The translations under genes and the position numbers were made by a program. A stretch of 12,052 nucleotides of DNA, from NCBI GenBank assembly GCA_045640905.1, contig JAZUFW010000088.1, forward strand, positions 1 through 12,052, in the 5' to 3' direction. The DNA is from JAILLW01 sp045640905 (GTDB lineage Bacteria; Bacillota; Clostridia; Lachnospirales; Lachnospiraceae). Shown here piece by piece: positions 1 to 7,367 of this stretch (within the stretch, counting starts at the first letter, position 1; each line of letters opens with the position of its first letter). The notes beneath the pieces were generated by a model, which had not been told where the DNA came from, did no database searches, and was given only the letters and a program-made list of their open reading frames with translations.

Positions 1-5
1 GACGA

Positions 6-148
6 AATTGTGCTTTTGACTTAGAAACTCGACTAACTGTAGGCAAAAACCCCTGGACGGGGTTTTTAGGTTCAATTTGGCAACGGATTGCCAATTGAAC
101 CGGCCGAACGCATTCGAAGATGCGAGTTTCTTAGTCAAAAGTGCAGTT
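6..148 (+). ncRNA. candidate structured RNA (multi-branch element), unidentified
   Basis: A closing helix pairs 6-31 with 123-148. Its inner 18 positions (14-31 with 123-140) match at 17 of 18 with one T-T mismatch (22/132). The outer eight pairs include three G-U wobbles (8/146, 11/143, 12/142). Those wobbles would be C-A mismatches in a - strand transcript, so + is favoured. Inside, hairpin 1 (45-67) has a perfect 9-bp stem and loop TGGAC. Hairpin 2 (69-101) has 14 bp with one bulged T at 78 and loop ACGGAT including the closing pair. A 3-bp helix (42-44 with 103-105) can enclose both. A third hairpin (109-124, loop TCGAAG) competes for the last pairs of the closing helix. Hairpin 1 ends in TTTTT and could act as a terminator. 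No Rfam family is firmly recognised, and a miniature inverted-repeat element is the main alternative. Any promoter would lie before the window. Confidence 0.5.
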
Positions 149-250
149 GAGGACGTGTGAGCAAAGTAATACCGAAGGCGGAGGCCGTATCTCTCGTCTA
201 TACGATAGGAAGCAAACTGTATATATGCTTACGCAACGGATCACAGGCAC

Positions 251-279
251 TTTCCATTCACTATAAAATCAAGTATAAT
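251..279 (+). promoter_or_regulatory. sigma-A-type promoter for the GNAT gene
   Basis: A perfect TATAAT (274-279) lies 17 bases after TTTCCA (251-256), which matches four of six bases of the -35 consensus. A start site near 286 would give a leader of about 22 bases containing the SD at 295-300. The stretch 149-250 upstream holds only weak short hairpins and no convincing gene. Confidence 0.65.
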
Positions 280-307
280 TGCGATGTATCAAGGAAAGGA
301 TTACGAT

Positions 308-802
308 ATGTCAAATATAGAAAATCTTTATGCATTTAAAGTTAAGAAGGCAACTGTTGAGGATGCGTCGGAAATTCTGCGTGTTACGCACGAAGCATTT
401 GTTTTGTATGCCGAATGGTCCGGGCTTACCAATATAGATGCGCTCAAAGAAACACTTGCCGATGTCATCAACGATATTGAGAACAAGATTGTATTTATAG
501 TTGAGATTGATAAAAAGGTAGTTGGCGCCGTCAGATTGAAAATATCGGATGATGACGGCAAAACAGCTTACTTAAGTCGTTTTGCCATAGATGAAAAGCA
601 TCGAAATTCCGGAATCGGGAAAATACTGATGAATGTAGTAGATAAATACCTGATCAATGAAGGTGTTTCCAAAGTTACCCTGCATACCAATTCTAAAGTA
701 ACTCCGCTGGCACGATTCTATTACGGCCGTGGCTTTTACATTTCAAGTGTCAACTATGAAAGGGGCTACCCCAGAGCAGAATTCGTGAAAGAGTACAAAT
801 AA
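308..802 (+). CDS. GNAT family N-acetyltransferase
   Basis: A 164-residue cytosolic enzyme of the Gcn5-related superfamily, expected to move an acetyl group from acetyl-CoA to an amine. The substrate cannot be read from sequence. The fold is complete: an N-terminal strand and helix (about 11-35), central strands (61-79), motif A with strand LSRFAID and the acetyl-CoA pyrophosphate loop RNSGIGK (99-105), and a C-terminal motif B-like region with FYYGRGF (137-143). Length is normal for a single-domain GNAT. An in-frame ATG exists at 284, but the ATG at 308 has AAAGGA seven bases upstream and fits the promoter start near 286, so 308 is chosen. The gene stands alone and converges on the - strand genes. 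The 160 bases between its stop and the pfkB-family stop are AT-rich and hold only weak hairpins before the one at 929-956. Confidence 0.9.
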   Translation: MSNIENLYAFKVKKATVEDASEILRVTHEAFVLYAEWSGLTNIDALKETLADVINDIENKIVFIVEIDKKVVGAVRLKISDDDGKTAYLSRFAIDEKHRNSGIGKILMNVVDKYLINEGVSKVTLHTNSKVTPLARFYYGRGFYISSVNYERGYPRAEFVKEYK

Positions 803-928
803 AAAATTAATAAAATTCACGCGCTTGCTTTAAGAATTAATTAATACAAAAGACACAGAATGAACACATTTTTCCAATAAACTGATAACATAGATAGTTG
901 ATAACTCACTATCTCCCCCCTCATATGA

Positions 929-956
929 GAACGCCGGGTGTCCCCACCCGGCGTTC
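929..956. terminator. GC-rich hairpin between convergent genes
   Basis: A perfect 12-bp stem (929-940 with 945-956) closes a TCCC loop. It sits five bases past the stop codon of the pfkB-family gene and converges with the GNAT gene, the usual place for a terminator serving both strands. Neither side has a proper U-tract: the - strand runs into the palindrome 920-929 and then a G-run. A second 7-bp hairpin (892-898 with 908-914) lies beyond. The placement and strength support a terminator or transcript-end stabiliser, but the intrinsic signal is atypical. Confidence 0.6.
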
Positions 957-961
957 ATCGT

Positions 962-1906
962 TTAAAATATCGGTGTCGATAAACTTAATTGTTCTTCAAA
1001 TTCTACGGCCTTTTCTTTAGGAATCACGCCGTTTTCAATAGAGCAGGCATTTGCTGCCGAAATAGCCACACACTTTCTAAGAATATCTTCGGGAGAAAGT
1101 TTTTCTTCGATTCCCATTGCAAATGCGGCAACTGCGCTATCGCCGGAGCCTACCGAATTAACCATTCTGATTCTCGGTGCCATCATATAATAAAGTTCGG
1201 TATCCTCTGCACCTGCCTTGGCATACAAAATACCTTTATTTCCCATCGAAACCAGCACATTCGGAACGCCCCACTCCACAATCATGGATGCTGCTTCACA
1301 TACTTCCTGCATTCCGATAATCTTCTTTCCCATAATTGACTCGAGTTCCTTAATATTGGGCTTTACCATAAAAGGACGCGCATAAATACCTTTTTTCAGA
1401 TTATCCCCCGATGTATCAAGCAAAACCTTTTTGCCCAATTCATTGGCGATATTAATCATCTTTACATATATGTCAGCGCCTATGCCAATAGGGGCTGAGC
1501 CTGAAATAACCACAATGTCGCAATCTTCTATATACTTGGGAAATTCTTCAAAAAAAGAAGACAATTCATCATCACTGATTTGCGGTCCGGGTTCCAAAAA
1601 CTCCGTAACATATCCGTCCTCGGAAAGTACATTAATGGATGTTCTGGTTTCACCGGAAACCTTGGTAAACGCATCCTCTGCTCCCATTGCCTGTACTGCG
1701 TCCGAAATAACCTGTCCGCTGTATCCGCCCAAGAATCCCAAAGTTTTTACAGGATAATCATACTGGCGGAGTACCTTGGCCACATTGATGCCTTTGCCTC
1801 CGGCAATGTTTTTTACCTGATCCATTCTGTTTACCGATCCCAGAATAACTCTGGATGTTGAAAGTGTCTTATCAACTGCCGGGTTTAACGTTACTGTAGC
1901 TATCAT
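962..1906 (-). CDS. pfkB: PfkB-family hexose-phosphate kinase (1-phosphofructokinase type)
   Basis: A 314-residue ribokinase-fold kinase of the 1-phosphofructokinase/tagatose-6-phosphate kinase group. It would phosphorylate a sugar phosphate with ATP in the cytosol, typically fructose 1-phosphate to fructose 1,6-bisphosphate. Visible motifs in order: TLNPAVD (6-12), the substrate-loop GGKGINVAKVL (36-46), SGSAP (135-139) where FruK proteins often have SGSLP, KPN (182-184), and the anion-hole/catalytic NSVGSGDS (250-257) with the expected base at Asp256. Length matches the family. The ATG is preceded by GGAGAG at five-base spacing, and the SD begins two bases after the recJ stop, so the two genes are probably cotranscribed. 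No fructose PTS gene or FruR-type regulator lies in the window, so substrate choice among fructose 1-phosphate, tagatose 6-phosphate and fructose 6-phosphate is unproven. Confidence 0.88.
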   Translation of the reverse strand: MIATVTLNPAVDKTLSTSRVILGSVNRMDQVKNIAGGKGINVAKVLRQYDYPVKTLGFLGGYSGQVISDAVQAMGAEDAFTKVSGETRTSINVLSEDGYVTEFLEPGPQISDDELSSFFEEFPKYIEDCDIVVISGSAPIGIGADIYVKMINIANELGKKVLLDTSGDNLKKGIYARPFMVKPNIKELESIMGKKIIGMQEVCEAASMIVEWGVPNVLVSMGNKGILYAKAGAEDTELYYMMAPRIRMVNSVGSGDSAVAAFAMGIEEKLSPEDILRKCVAISAANACSIENGVIPKEKAVEFEEQLSLSTPIF

Positions 1907-1918
1907 GTCTTCTCTCCG

Positions 1919-3688
1919 CTATCTGTAATGGTTCATCACTATCTGTATATTCTCTGTGCCTCTGAAACTGTTTATCTCGGGATAATAAACGATGTCCATC
2001 AGACAATCGCCTCTGTTGCATCGTCCCGAAAGCAAATTATCCAATTGCGCTTTTCCGTACTTTTCTGTTACATACTCTTCAAAGCGTTCCAAATCTCCGA
2101 AATAAATCATCTCATACATTCTGCCGTTCTCATCGGAAATTTTGAATTTGCCTACATTCTTATTTTTACCCAATTTGGAATACAAAATCAAGGAAATATT
2201 CTTGGTGGCAAATACCGGTTTCGGGTTAGCCACTCCGAACGGTTCCAATATATCAAGGTTCCTGACAAACTCTTTTGAAACATATGATACAGGCATGGGT
2301 ACGTCAATATGAACCTTTATTGTCAAATCATCTTCCGACAGGCACTCATTTTCGTTTAATCTTTTTCGCAGAATATCTATGTCTTCTTTACAGTTCAAAG
2401 ATACGCCCGCAGCCATTTTATGTCCTCCGAATTTGGTAAAGAGGTCTTTAACCTTGGTCAATTCGGCATACATATCATAGGTCTCTATCGACCTGCCCGA
2501 GCCTTTAACTCCGTCCTCACCGTCCGTCAGCACAATAGTCGGTCTGTTGTATTTTTCTTTAATTCTGCCGGCTATGATTCCTGCCAGCGATTCATGTGTG
2601 TCTTTTAGATATATTACCAGAACATGATCCTGTGTCATGTTGTTGGAAACCAGAATATCCGAAGCCTTTTTCGCACCCTCTTCGGTCATGGCTTTTCGTT
2701 CATCATTCAATTCTTTTAATTCATTGGCAATAATCAAAGCCTCTGAATAAGAAGAAGTCTCAAAAAGTGACAGTGCTCTTTTTGCAGTATCCAATCTGCC
2801 TGTTGCATTAAGGCACGGTCCCAATATAAAGCCTGCATGATAATTGGTAATTACCTTTTGATCAAGCCCTGTAACGGATATTAAGGCCTTTAAGCCAACG
2901 TTTCGGGTTTCAGGCATACTCTTTAGGCCATACTTAACAAGTATCCTGTTTTCATCCTTCAAATCCATTACATCGCAAACGGTTGCCAGCGCTGCAAAAG
3001 AAAGGAGTTCTTCCGATATTATCTCGCGATCCGGGCTTTCCTTTAGCAATACACTGACTAATTTATACGCTACAAACGCTCCGCATATATTCGGATAGGG
3101 ATACGTACAGTCCTCCTGTTTCGGATCCACTATGCACAAAGCCGGCGGAATAATATACTGTTTTTTCCCGTCCACGGTATCATAGGGGACCTCATGATGG
3201 TCTGTTACGATTACTTCCATCCCCAATTCGTTAGCCAATTTCACCTGATCGGATGCCGCTATACCGTTATCACATGTGATAATCAGTTCAACGCCGTCTG
3301 TTTTTGCATCCTGTATCAGATTGTCGTTTAGGCCATAACCGTCTTTAATTCTGTGAGGAATAACCGTATCGACGTTTGCTCCCAGGAAAGTCAAGGCTCT
3401 AAGCAAAATGAACGTCGCGCAAATACCGTCTACATCGTAGTCTCCGATAATCCTGATTTTACGGTTCTTGGATATTCTGTCCTTTACAATACAGGCAGCC
3501 TGTTCCATATCCTTCATAAGCAGCGGGTCATGAAAATCGGACGGTGTTCCGTTTAAAAACAAATCTATGGCACCGTCTTCCACTACATCCCTGTTCCTGA
3601 TTATTCTGGCCAGGACTTTATCAATATTGAATTTTGCGCTTATTGCATCAAAATCAGCTTTCTTTGATGCCACCATCCATTGTTCCAT
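1919..3688 (-). CDS. recJ: single-stranded-DNA-specific exonuclease RecJ
   Basis: A 589-residue DHH-superfamily 5'-3' exonuclease acting in RecF-type recombination and mismatch or base-excision repair. The metal-binding DHH motifs are intact: DYDVDG (83-88), CDNG (139-142) and DHHE (163-166). They are followed by GPCLNATGR (290-298). The DHHA1 half has the THESLAGIIAGR segment (364-375), GSGRS (396-400) and GGHKMAAG (421-428). The remaining 130 or so residues fit the C-terminal OB fold. Length suits the short RecJ form of Firmicutes. The chosen ATG gives MEQWMVASKK, which resembles family N-termini, but no clear SD precedes it. The 12 bases before it are the U-tract and tail of the hairpin at 3701-3728. 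A weak TATAAA (3749-3744) could be a -10 that would place that hairpin in the recJ leader. The pfkB-family gene follows after 12 bases. Confidence 0.96.
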   Translation of the reverse strand: MEQWMVASKKADFDAISAKFNIDKVLARIIRNRDVVEDGAIDLFLNGTPSDFHDPLLMKDMEQAACIVKDRISKNRKIRIIGDYDVDGICATFILLRALTFLGANVDTVIPHRIKDGYGLNDNLIQDAKTDGVELIITCDNGIAASDQVKLANELGMEVIVTDHHEVPYDTVDGKKQYIIPPALCIVDPKQEDCTYPYPNICGAFVAYKLVSVLLKESPDREIISEELLSFAALATVCDVMDLKDENRILVKYGLKSMPETRNVGLKALISVTGLDQKVITNYHAGFILGPCLNATGRLDTAKRALSLFETSSYSEALIIANELKELNDERKAMTEEGAKKASDILVSNNMTQDHVLVIYLKDTHESLAGIIAGRIKEKYNRPTIVLTDGEDGVKGSGRSIETYDMYAELTKVKDLFTKFGGHKMAAGVSLNCKEDIDILRKRLNENECLSEDDLTIKVHIDVPMPVSYVSKEFVRNLDILEPFGVANPKPVFATKNISLILYSKLGKNKNVGKFKISDENGRMYEMIYFGDLERFEEYVTEKYGKAQLDNLLSGRCNRGDCLMDIVYYPEINSFRGTENIQIVMNHYR

Positions 3689-3694
3689 AGTTTT

Positions 3695-3728
3695 AAAAAG
3701 GCGGCTTCCGGAAATGCCCGAAAGCCGC
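3695..3728 (-). terminator. intrinsic terminator between secDF and recJ
   Basis: Seven GC-rich pairs (3701-3707 with 3722-3728) continue past one C-A mismatch into three more pairs (3709-3711 with 3718-3720), with a six-base loop. In the - strand the stem is followed by C and then TTTTT (3699-3695), the classic intrinsic form. It lies about 40 bases after the secDF stop, so it should end the secDF transcript. The recJ ATG at 3688 begins only 12 bases after the stem. Confidence 0.8.
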
Positions 3729-3769
3729 GCAAAATCAAATTATTTTATACTCATCGTCCGCTTTGGGTA

Positions 3770-6013
3770 CTAACGCTCTTCAGCTTTTCCGATTTTACGG
3801 AAAATCATATAGAATGCTGAAGCCAGGCAGATAGATGAATATGTACCGCAAAGGATACCTACCATCAAAGGAAGTGCAAACTCCTTAATTGATGTAACAC
3901 CAAGAACATACAACGCAGCAACCATAATGAAAGTTGTTAACGAAGTAAATACTGATCTTGAAAGTGTCTGGGTAATTGACTTGTTTACTACATCATCAAG
4001 TACATCCTTATTTGTCATAACAGCCTTATTTTCACGAATTCTGTCAAAGATAACGATTGTAGCATTGATTGAGTAACCTACGATTGTAAGCATGCAGGCA
4101 ATAAATGTACTACCGACAGAAACTCTGGCTATTGCATAGAAAGCAAGTACTACCAAAACGTCATGTACCAATGCAAGTACTGATGAACAACCGAATCTGA
4201 CATCCTTAAATCTGAACCAGATGTAAATCAGCATAAATACGGAAGCAACCAAAACGGCTATAATCGCATCACGCTTCATCTCTCCGGAAATTGTCGAACT
4301 GATTGTTTCGGTAGACTTAACCGTAGCACCAAAGTTGGCATTCAAATCCGATTGCAGCTGTGCGGCTTCATCATTTGTAAGTGAGCGTGTCTTGAAGATT
4401 ACATCGTTAGTTCCGTCAATCTTCTGTGTCATAACATTTCCGTCATTTGTTATTCCTTCAATCATCGGAACAACCGTCGAATCAATATCGGCTAATGACA
4501 TGTCTGTTGCAAATGTAACTTCCGTTGAAGTACCGCCTACAAAATCAAGGCTGTAGTTCAAAGAACCCTTTCCTGCGCCGGCGTTGATTCCCATAAATAC
4601 GAATCCGGCCAAAATAACAGTTGCGGAAGCGATAATAAATATTGTTTTCTTTGAAAGGAAGTTAACTGTCTTTGCTTCTTTAGAAACACCGTAGAGTTTT
4701 TCACTCTTGGCACCGAGTGCCAGGAAGCATTTCATAATAAGCTTGGTAATAACCAATGCCGTGAACATTGAAAGGATAATACCCAAAGCCAATGTTGCGG
4801 CGAAACCTTTAATTGTTCCCGAACCGAGAACGCCCAAAACAGCTGCTGCAATAAGTGTGGTAACGTTACCGTCTACAATTGCCGAAAGGGCTTTCTTATA
4901 TCCTGTATCTATAGCGGAAGCAACCGTCTTTCCTTTTCCGATTTCTTCTCTGATACGGGCAAATATAATAACATTCGCATCTACCGCCATACCGATTGAC
5001 AGGATGATACCTGCGATACCGGGCAATGTCAAAGTAATTTCAAAAGCATCAAGAAGAATAATTATTAATTCAATATAAAGTGATAATGCAAGGCTTGCTG
5101 CAAAACCTGATAATCTGTATACCAAAATCATAAATACTACAATGATAATGAAACCGATTAATGCAGCCTTGATACTGGTCGAAATAGCTTCGGTACCCAA
5201 AGAAGCTCCGACTACCTTGCTGTGTAACTGTTCCAATTCAAGCTTCAATCCACCGATACGGATTGTTGATGCCAGCTTTTCTGCTTCATCATATGTAAAG
5301 TTACCGGTAATCTGTGCCTGTCCGCCTGTAATGGCATCATTTACATTGGGAGCCGATACGATAGCGCCGTCATAGTAAATAGCAATGCTCTCTCCCTTTG
5401 CAAATGCTTTGGTAGTAGCATCGGCGAATTTCTTGGTTCCTTCATCAGTCATGCTCAAAGAAACGATAAACTGATTATTCTTTGTCAACTGATCCTGAAC
5501 TGTACCTGCTGAAGCGCTCTTTACATCTGTTCCTGTTAAAACAGCATCTCCGCCTGCTACGATATCATCGATAGTCTTTAAGAGGAAATAACCTGCTTCA
5601 CCGGCTTCGTTATATCCGTATGTATAGTTCTGGTTTCCGGCATCATCAGTCTGTCTGATGAAATACAAAGAACCGGGTTTTCCCAAATCTTCCAAAATCT
5701 GTGTTGCATCGGATACGCCGGGAATTTCAATGTTAATTCTGTCGCTTCCTTCCTGATATACTACAGATTCTGTGCTGTAATTTTCAACACGCTGCTGAAG
5801 CTTGTATATTGTATCAGCCATATCTTCGTTCGAAGGAGCTTCATCTCCAACTACCTGATATGTGATTGATACACCACCCTCAAGGTCAAGGCCCAAGGGA
5901 ATATCAGACATTGCGCCACCCTTATTGTCGAAACCTGCAACTGCAGAGATTCCGAATACCACCAGTACAGCGACAAGGATGATCATACTGATAATGGACG
6001 TACTTTTTTTCAT
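3770..6013 (-). CDS. secDF: SecDF fusion, protein-export membrane protein
   Basis: A 747-residue fusion of SecD and SecF, the RND-type partner of SecYEG that uses the proton gradient to pull secreted proteins across the membrane. Order: TM1 (about 8-27); the conserved DLEGG box within LGLDLEGG (40-47); the P1 periplasmic-equivalent domain (about 60-260); TM2-6 (about 280-430), with GMAVDANVIIFARIREE (341-357) carrying the proton-path Asp345. A second half starts near 451 with TM7, DFVGGT (490-495), a smaller extracytoplasmic domain, then TM8-12 (about 582-738). Residue 651 in GYSINATIVIFDRIREN is Ala where characterised homologues have Asp, while Arg686 is kept. The length is close to that of the Bacillus fusion. 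AAGGAGA lies six bases before the ATG. Its own promoter is in the 73-base gap upstream and a terminator follows. Confidence 0.97.
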   Translation of the reverse strand: MKKSTSIISMIILVAVLVVFGISAVAGFDNKGGAMSDIPLGLDLEGGVSITYQVVGDEAPSNEDMADTIYKLQQRVENYSTESVVYQEGSDRINIEIPGVSDATQILEDLGKPGSLYFIRQTDDAGNQNYTYGYNEAGEAGYFLLKTIDDIVAGGDAVLTGTDVKSASAGTVQDQLTKNNQFIVSLSMTDEGTKKFADATTKAFAKGESIAIYYDGAIVSAPNVNDAITGGQAQITGNFTYDEAEKLASTIRIGGLKLELEQLHSKVVGASLGTEAISTSIKAALIGFIIIVVFMILVYRLSGFAASLALSLYIELIIILLDAFEITLTLPGIAGIILSIGMAVDANVIIFARIREEIGKGKTVASAIDTGYKKALSAIVDGNVTTLIAAAVLGVLGSGTIKGFAATLALGIILSMFTALVITKLIMKCFLALGAKSEKLYGVSKEAKTVNFLSKKTIFIIASATVILAGFVFMGINAGAGKGSLNYSLDFVGGTSTEVTFATDMSLADIDSTVVPMIEGITNDGNVMTQKIDGTNDVIFKTRSLTNDEAAQLQSDLNANFGATVKSTETISSTISGEMKRDAIIAVLVASVFMLIYIWFRFKDVRFGCSSVLALVHDVLVVLAFYAIARVSVGSTFIACMLTIVGYSINATIVIFDRIRENKAVMTNKDVLDDVVNKSITQTLSRSVFTSLTTFIMVAALYVLGVTSIKEFALPLMVGILCGTYSSICLASAFYMIFRKIGKAEER

Positions 6014-6051
6014 AACTAATCTCCTTAATGAATAATATTCACAACTTTGGA

Positions 6052-6060
6052 ATTATACCA
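6052..6060 (-). promoter_or_regulatory. extended -10 promoter for secDF
   Basis: The - strand reads TGGTATAAT from 6060 to 6052, a perfect TATAAT with the TGn extension. At 16-18 base spacing only T-rich sequence stands in for a -35, which is usual for extended -10 promoters. It lies in the gap between the CorC-like gene and secDF, about 40 bases before the secDF ATG, with the SD in between. Confidence 0.7.
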
Positions 6061-6086
6061 CAGAAAACTGCATAATAAAAGAGTTT

Positions 6087-7367
6087 TTACTCGTTTACCT
6101 CTTCTTCATTTTCATCTGTATTGACGGTCATAATTACTTTTTGAATTCTGTTCTGGGAAATACCCGCAACACGCAACGTAATACCGTTTTCCGTTGTTAC
6201 CACCGTGCCGTCTTCCGGGAAAGTATCTTCAAGCAATTCCATGACCAGTCCGCCTATGGAATCATAATCTTCACTCTTTAAGTCCGTTCCCAGTTCATCG
6301 TTGATATCATCAAGCTTCATGCTGCCTTCGATGAGAAACGTATTTTCTTCCATCTTCTGAATCAGATTTTCTTCGTCGGAATCGTATTCATCTCTGATTT
6401 CTCCGACGATTTCTTCAAGCAAATCTTCCAGCGTAATCATTCCTTCGCACAAACCGTATTCGTTTAACACAAAGGCCATATTATCTCGCTTCTCACGCAT
6501 TTCCGACAACAATTCGCTGGTCTTTTTATGCTCCAGCGTAAAGAAAGGCTTTCTCAAAATCTTTTCTATTGAAAACTCTTCCGGTTTGTCAAAATCAAGT
6601 TTTATTACATCTTTAATATTTATAAGACCGATTATATTGTCCTTTTCACCGTCGTAAACGGGGATTCGGGTATACATGCAGTCTCTAAACACCTTCAACA
6701 ATTCATCAAGAGTTGCGTCTTTATCTATCGAAATCATGTCAACTCTGGGAATCATGACATCCTCTGCCTCTGAATCGCCAAAATCGAACACATTAATAAT
6801 CATTTCCTTTTCTTCGGCTTCGATTGCTCCGCCTTCATGCGAAACATCTACGTACGTTCTTAATTCATTTTCGGAAATAAACTGCTGCGCATCGGGGTCA
6901 ACACCGAACAGCCTCATCATTCCTCTGGCTATAAAATCCAGAACAAAGATTACCGGAGTCAGTATTTTCATCAGTAAGTCAATGATTCCGACATAACTTA
7001 ACGCAATCTTTTCCGCTCTGGCAGCCGAAACATTCTTCGGAACAATTTCTCCGAAAATAATTACTACTACCGTCAGAATTCCCGTTGCGATTCCTACGTT
7101 AATCGACATTTGCATTGCAAACGTAGTTGCCAATGCGGAAGCCGACAAATTGACGATATTGTTGCCTATCAATATGGCTCCCAGCATCTTTCCGTACTTA
7201 TCAAGCACCTTCAGCGCTTTCTGAGCCTTTTTGTTTCCTTCGTCAGCCAAGGCCTTTAATGAAACCTTATTTGCAGTTGTTAGCGCAGTTTCGGCCGATG
7301 AAAAAAATGCCGACAAAAGCACCAAAACTAATAAAACCAAAATCTGAATTATACTACCCGCGTCCAA
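6087..7367 (-). CDS. CNNM/CBS-domain membrane protein, HlyC/CorC (hemolysin-like) family
   Basis: A 426-residue integral membrane protein of the family that includes CorC, MpfA/YhdP and YtfL. Members are linked to Mg2+ or cation homeostasis, and the name hemolysin is historical. The N-terminal CNNM (DUF21) region (about 5-185) has a hydrophobic start, the signature SAFFSSAETALT (19-30), several TM segments and GEIVPK (106-111). A CBS pair follows (about 203-325), beginning EDVMIPRVDM and including TRIPVYD. The C-terminal CorC/HlyC domain spans about 340-415, and the tail is acidic. The start is judged to be TTG at 7367, with GAGGG six bases upstream, giving MDAGSIIQ. An upstream in-frame TTG at 7388 with AGGA at five bases would add seven residues. 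Either way it overlaps the hemZ end, so translation is probably coupled. No strong terminator follows before the secDF promoter. Confidence 0.93.
   Translation of the reverse strand: MDAGSIIQILVLLVLVLLSAFFSSAETALTTANKVSLKALADEGNKKAQKALKVLDKYGKMLGAILIGNNIVNLSASALATTFAMQMSINVGIATGILTVVVIIFGEIVPKNVSAARAEKIALSYVGIIDLLMKILTPVIFVLDFIARGMMRLFGVDPDAQQFISENELRTYVDVSHEGGAIEAEEKEMIINVFDFGDSEAEDVMIPRVDMISIDKDATLDELLKVFRDCMYTRIPVYDGEKDNIIGLINIKDVIKLDFDKPEEFSIEKILRKPFFTLEHKKTSELLSEMREKRDNMAFVLNEYGLCEGMITLEDLLEEIVGEIRDEYDSDEENLIQKMEENTFLIEGSMKLDDINDELGTDLKSEDYDSIGGLVMELLEDTFPEDGTVVTTENGITLRVAGISQNRIQKVIMTVNTDENEEEVNE

Noticed and set aside
6..148. Retron msr-msd-like layout (long a1/a2-type end pairing around hairpins)
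   Set aside because: No reverse transcriptase gene lies downstream, and hairpin 2 is much shorter than a usual msd stem.
6..148. Integron attC site or T-box leader
   Set aside because: The conserved core-site pair of attC is not matched, no integrase or cassette is near, and the T-box AGGGTGG-type sequence is absent.
157..339. A 60-codon + strand frame starting with GTG and overlapping the GNAT gene
   Set aside because: It has a poorly spaced SD-like GAGG, runs across the GNAT promoter and into the GNAT gene in another frame, and has no recognisable motif.
806..845. AT-rich imperfect hairpin after the GNAT gene
   Set aside because: The stem is nearly all A-T with an internal loop, and its T-run follows only on the - strand, where a stronger hairpin already precedes it.
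989..1339. Long open frames opposite the - strand genes, here and elsewhere in the window
   Set aside because: They are antisense shadows of well-supported genes, with no motifs and no good ribosome binding sites.
6076..6092. Possible terminator after the CorC-like gene (GAGT-AAAA-ACTC followed by TTTT on the - strand)
   Set aside because: The stem has only four pairs, two of them A-T, and it overlaps the stop codon, so it is too weak to claim.
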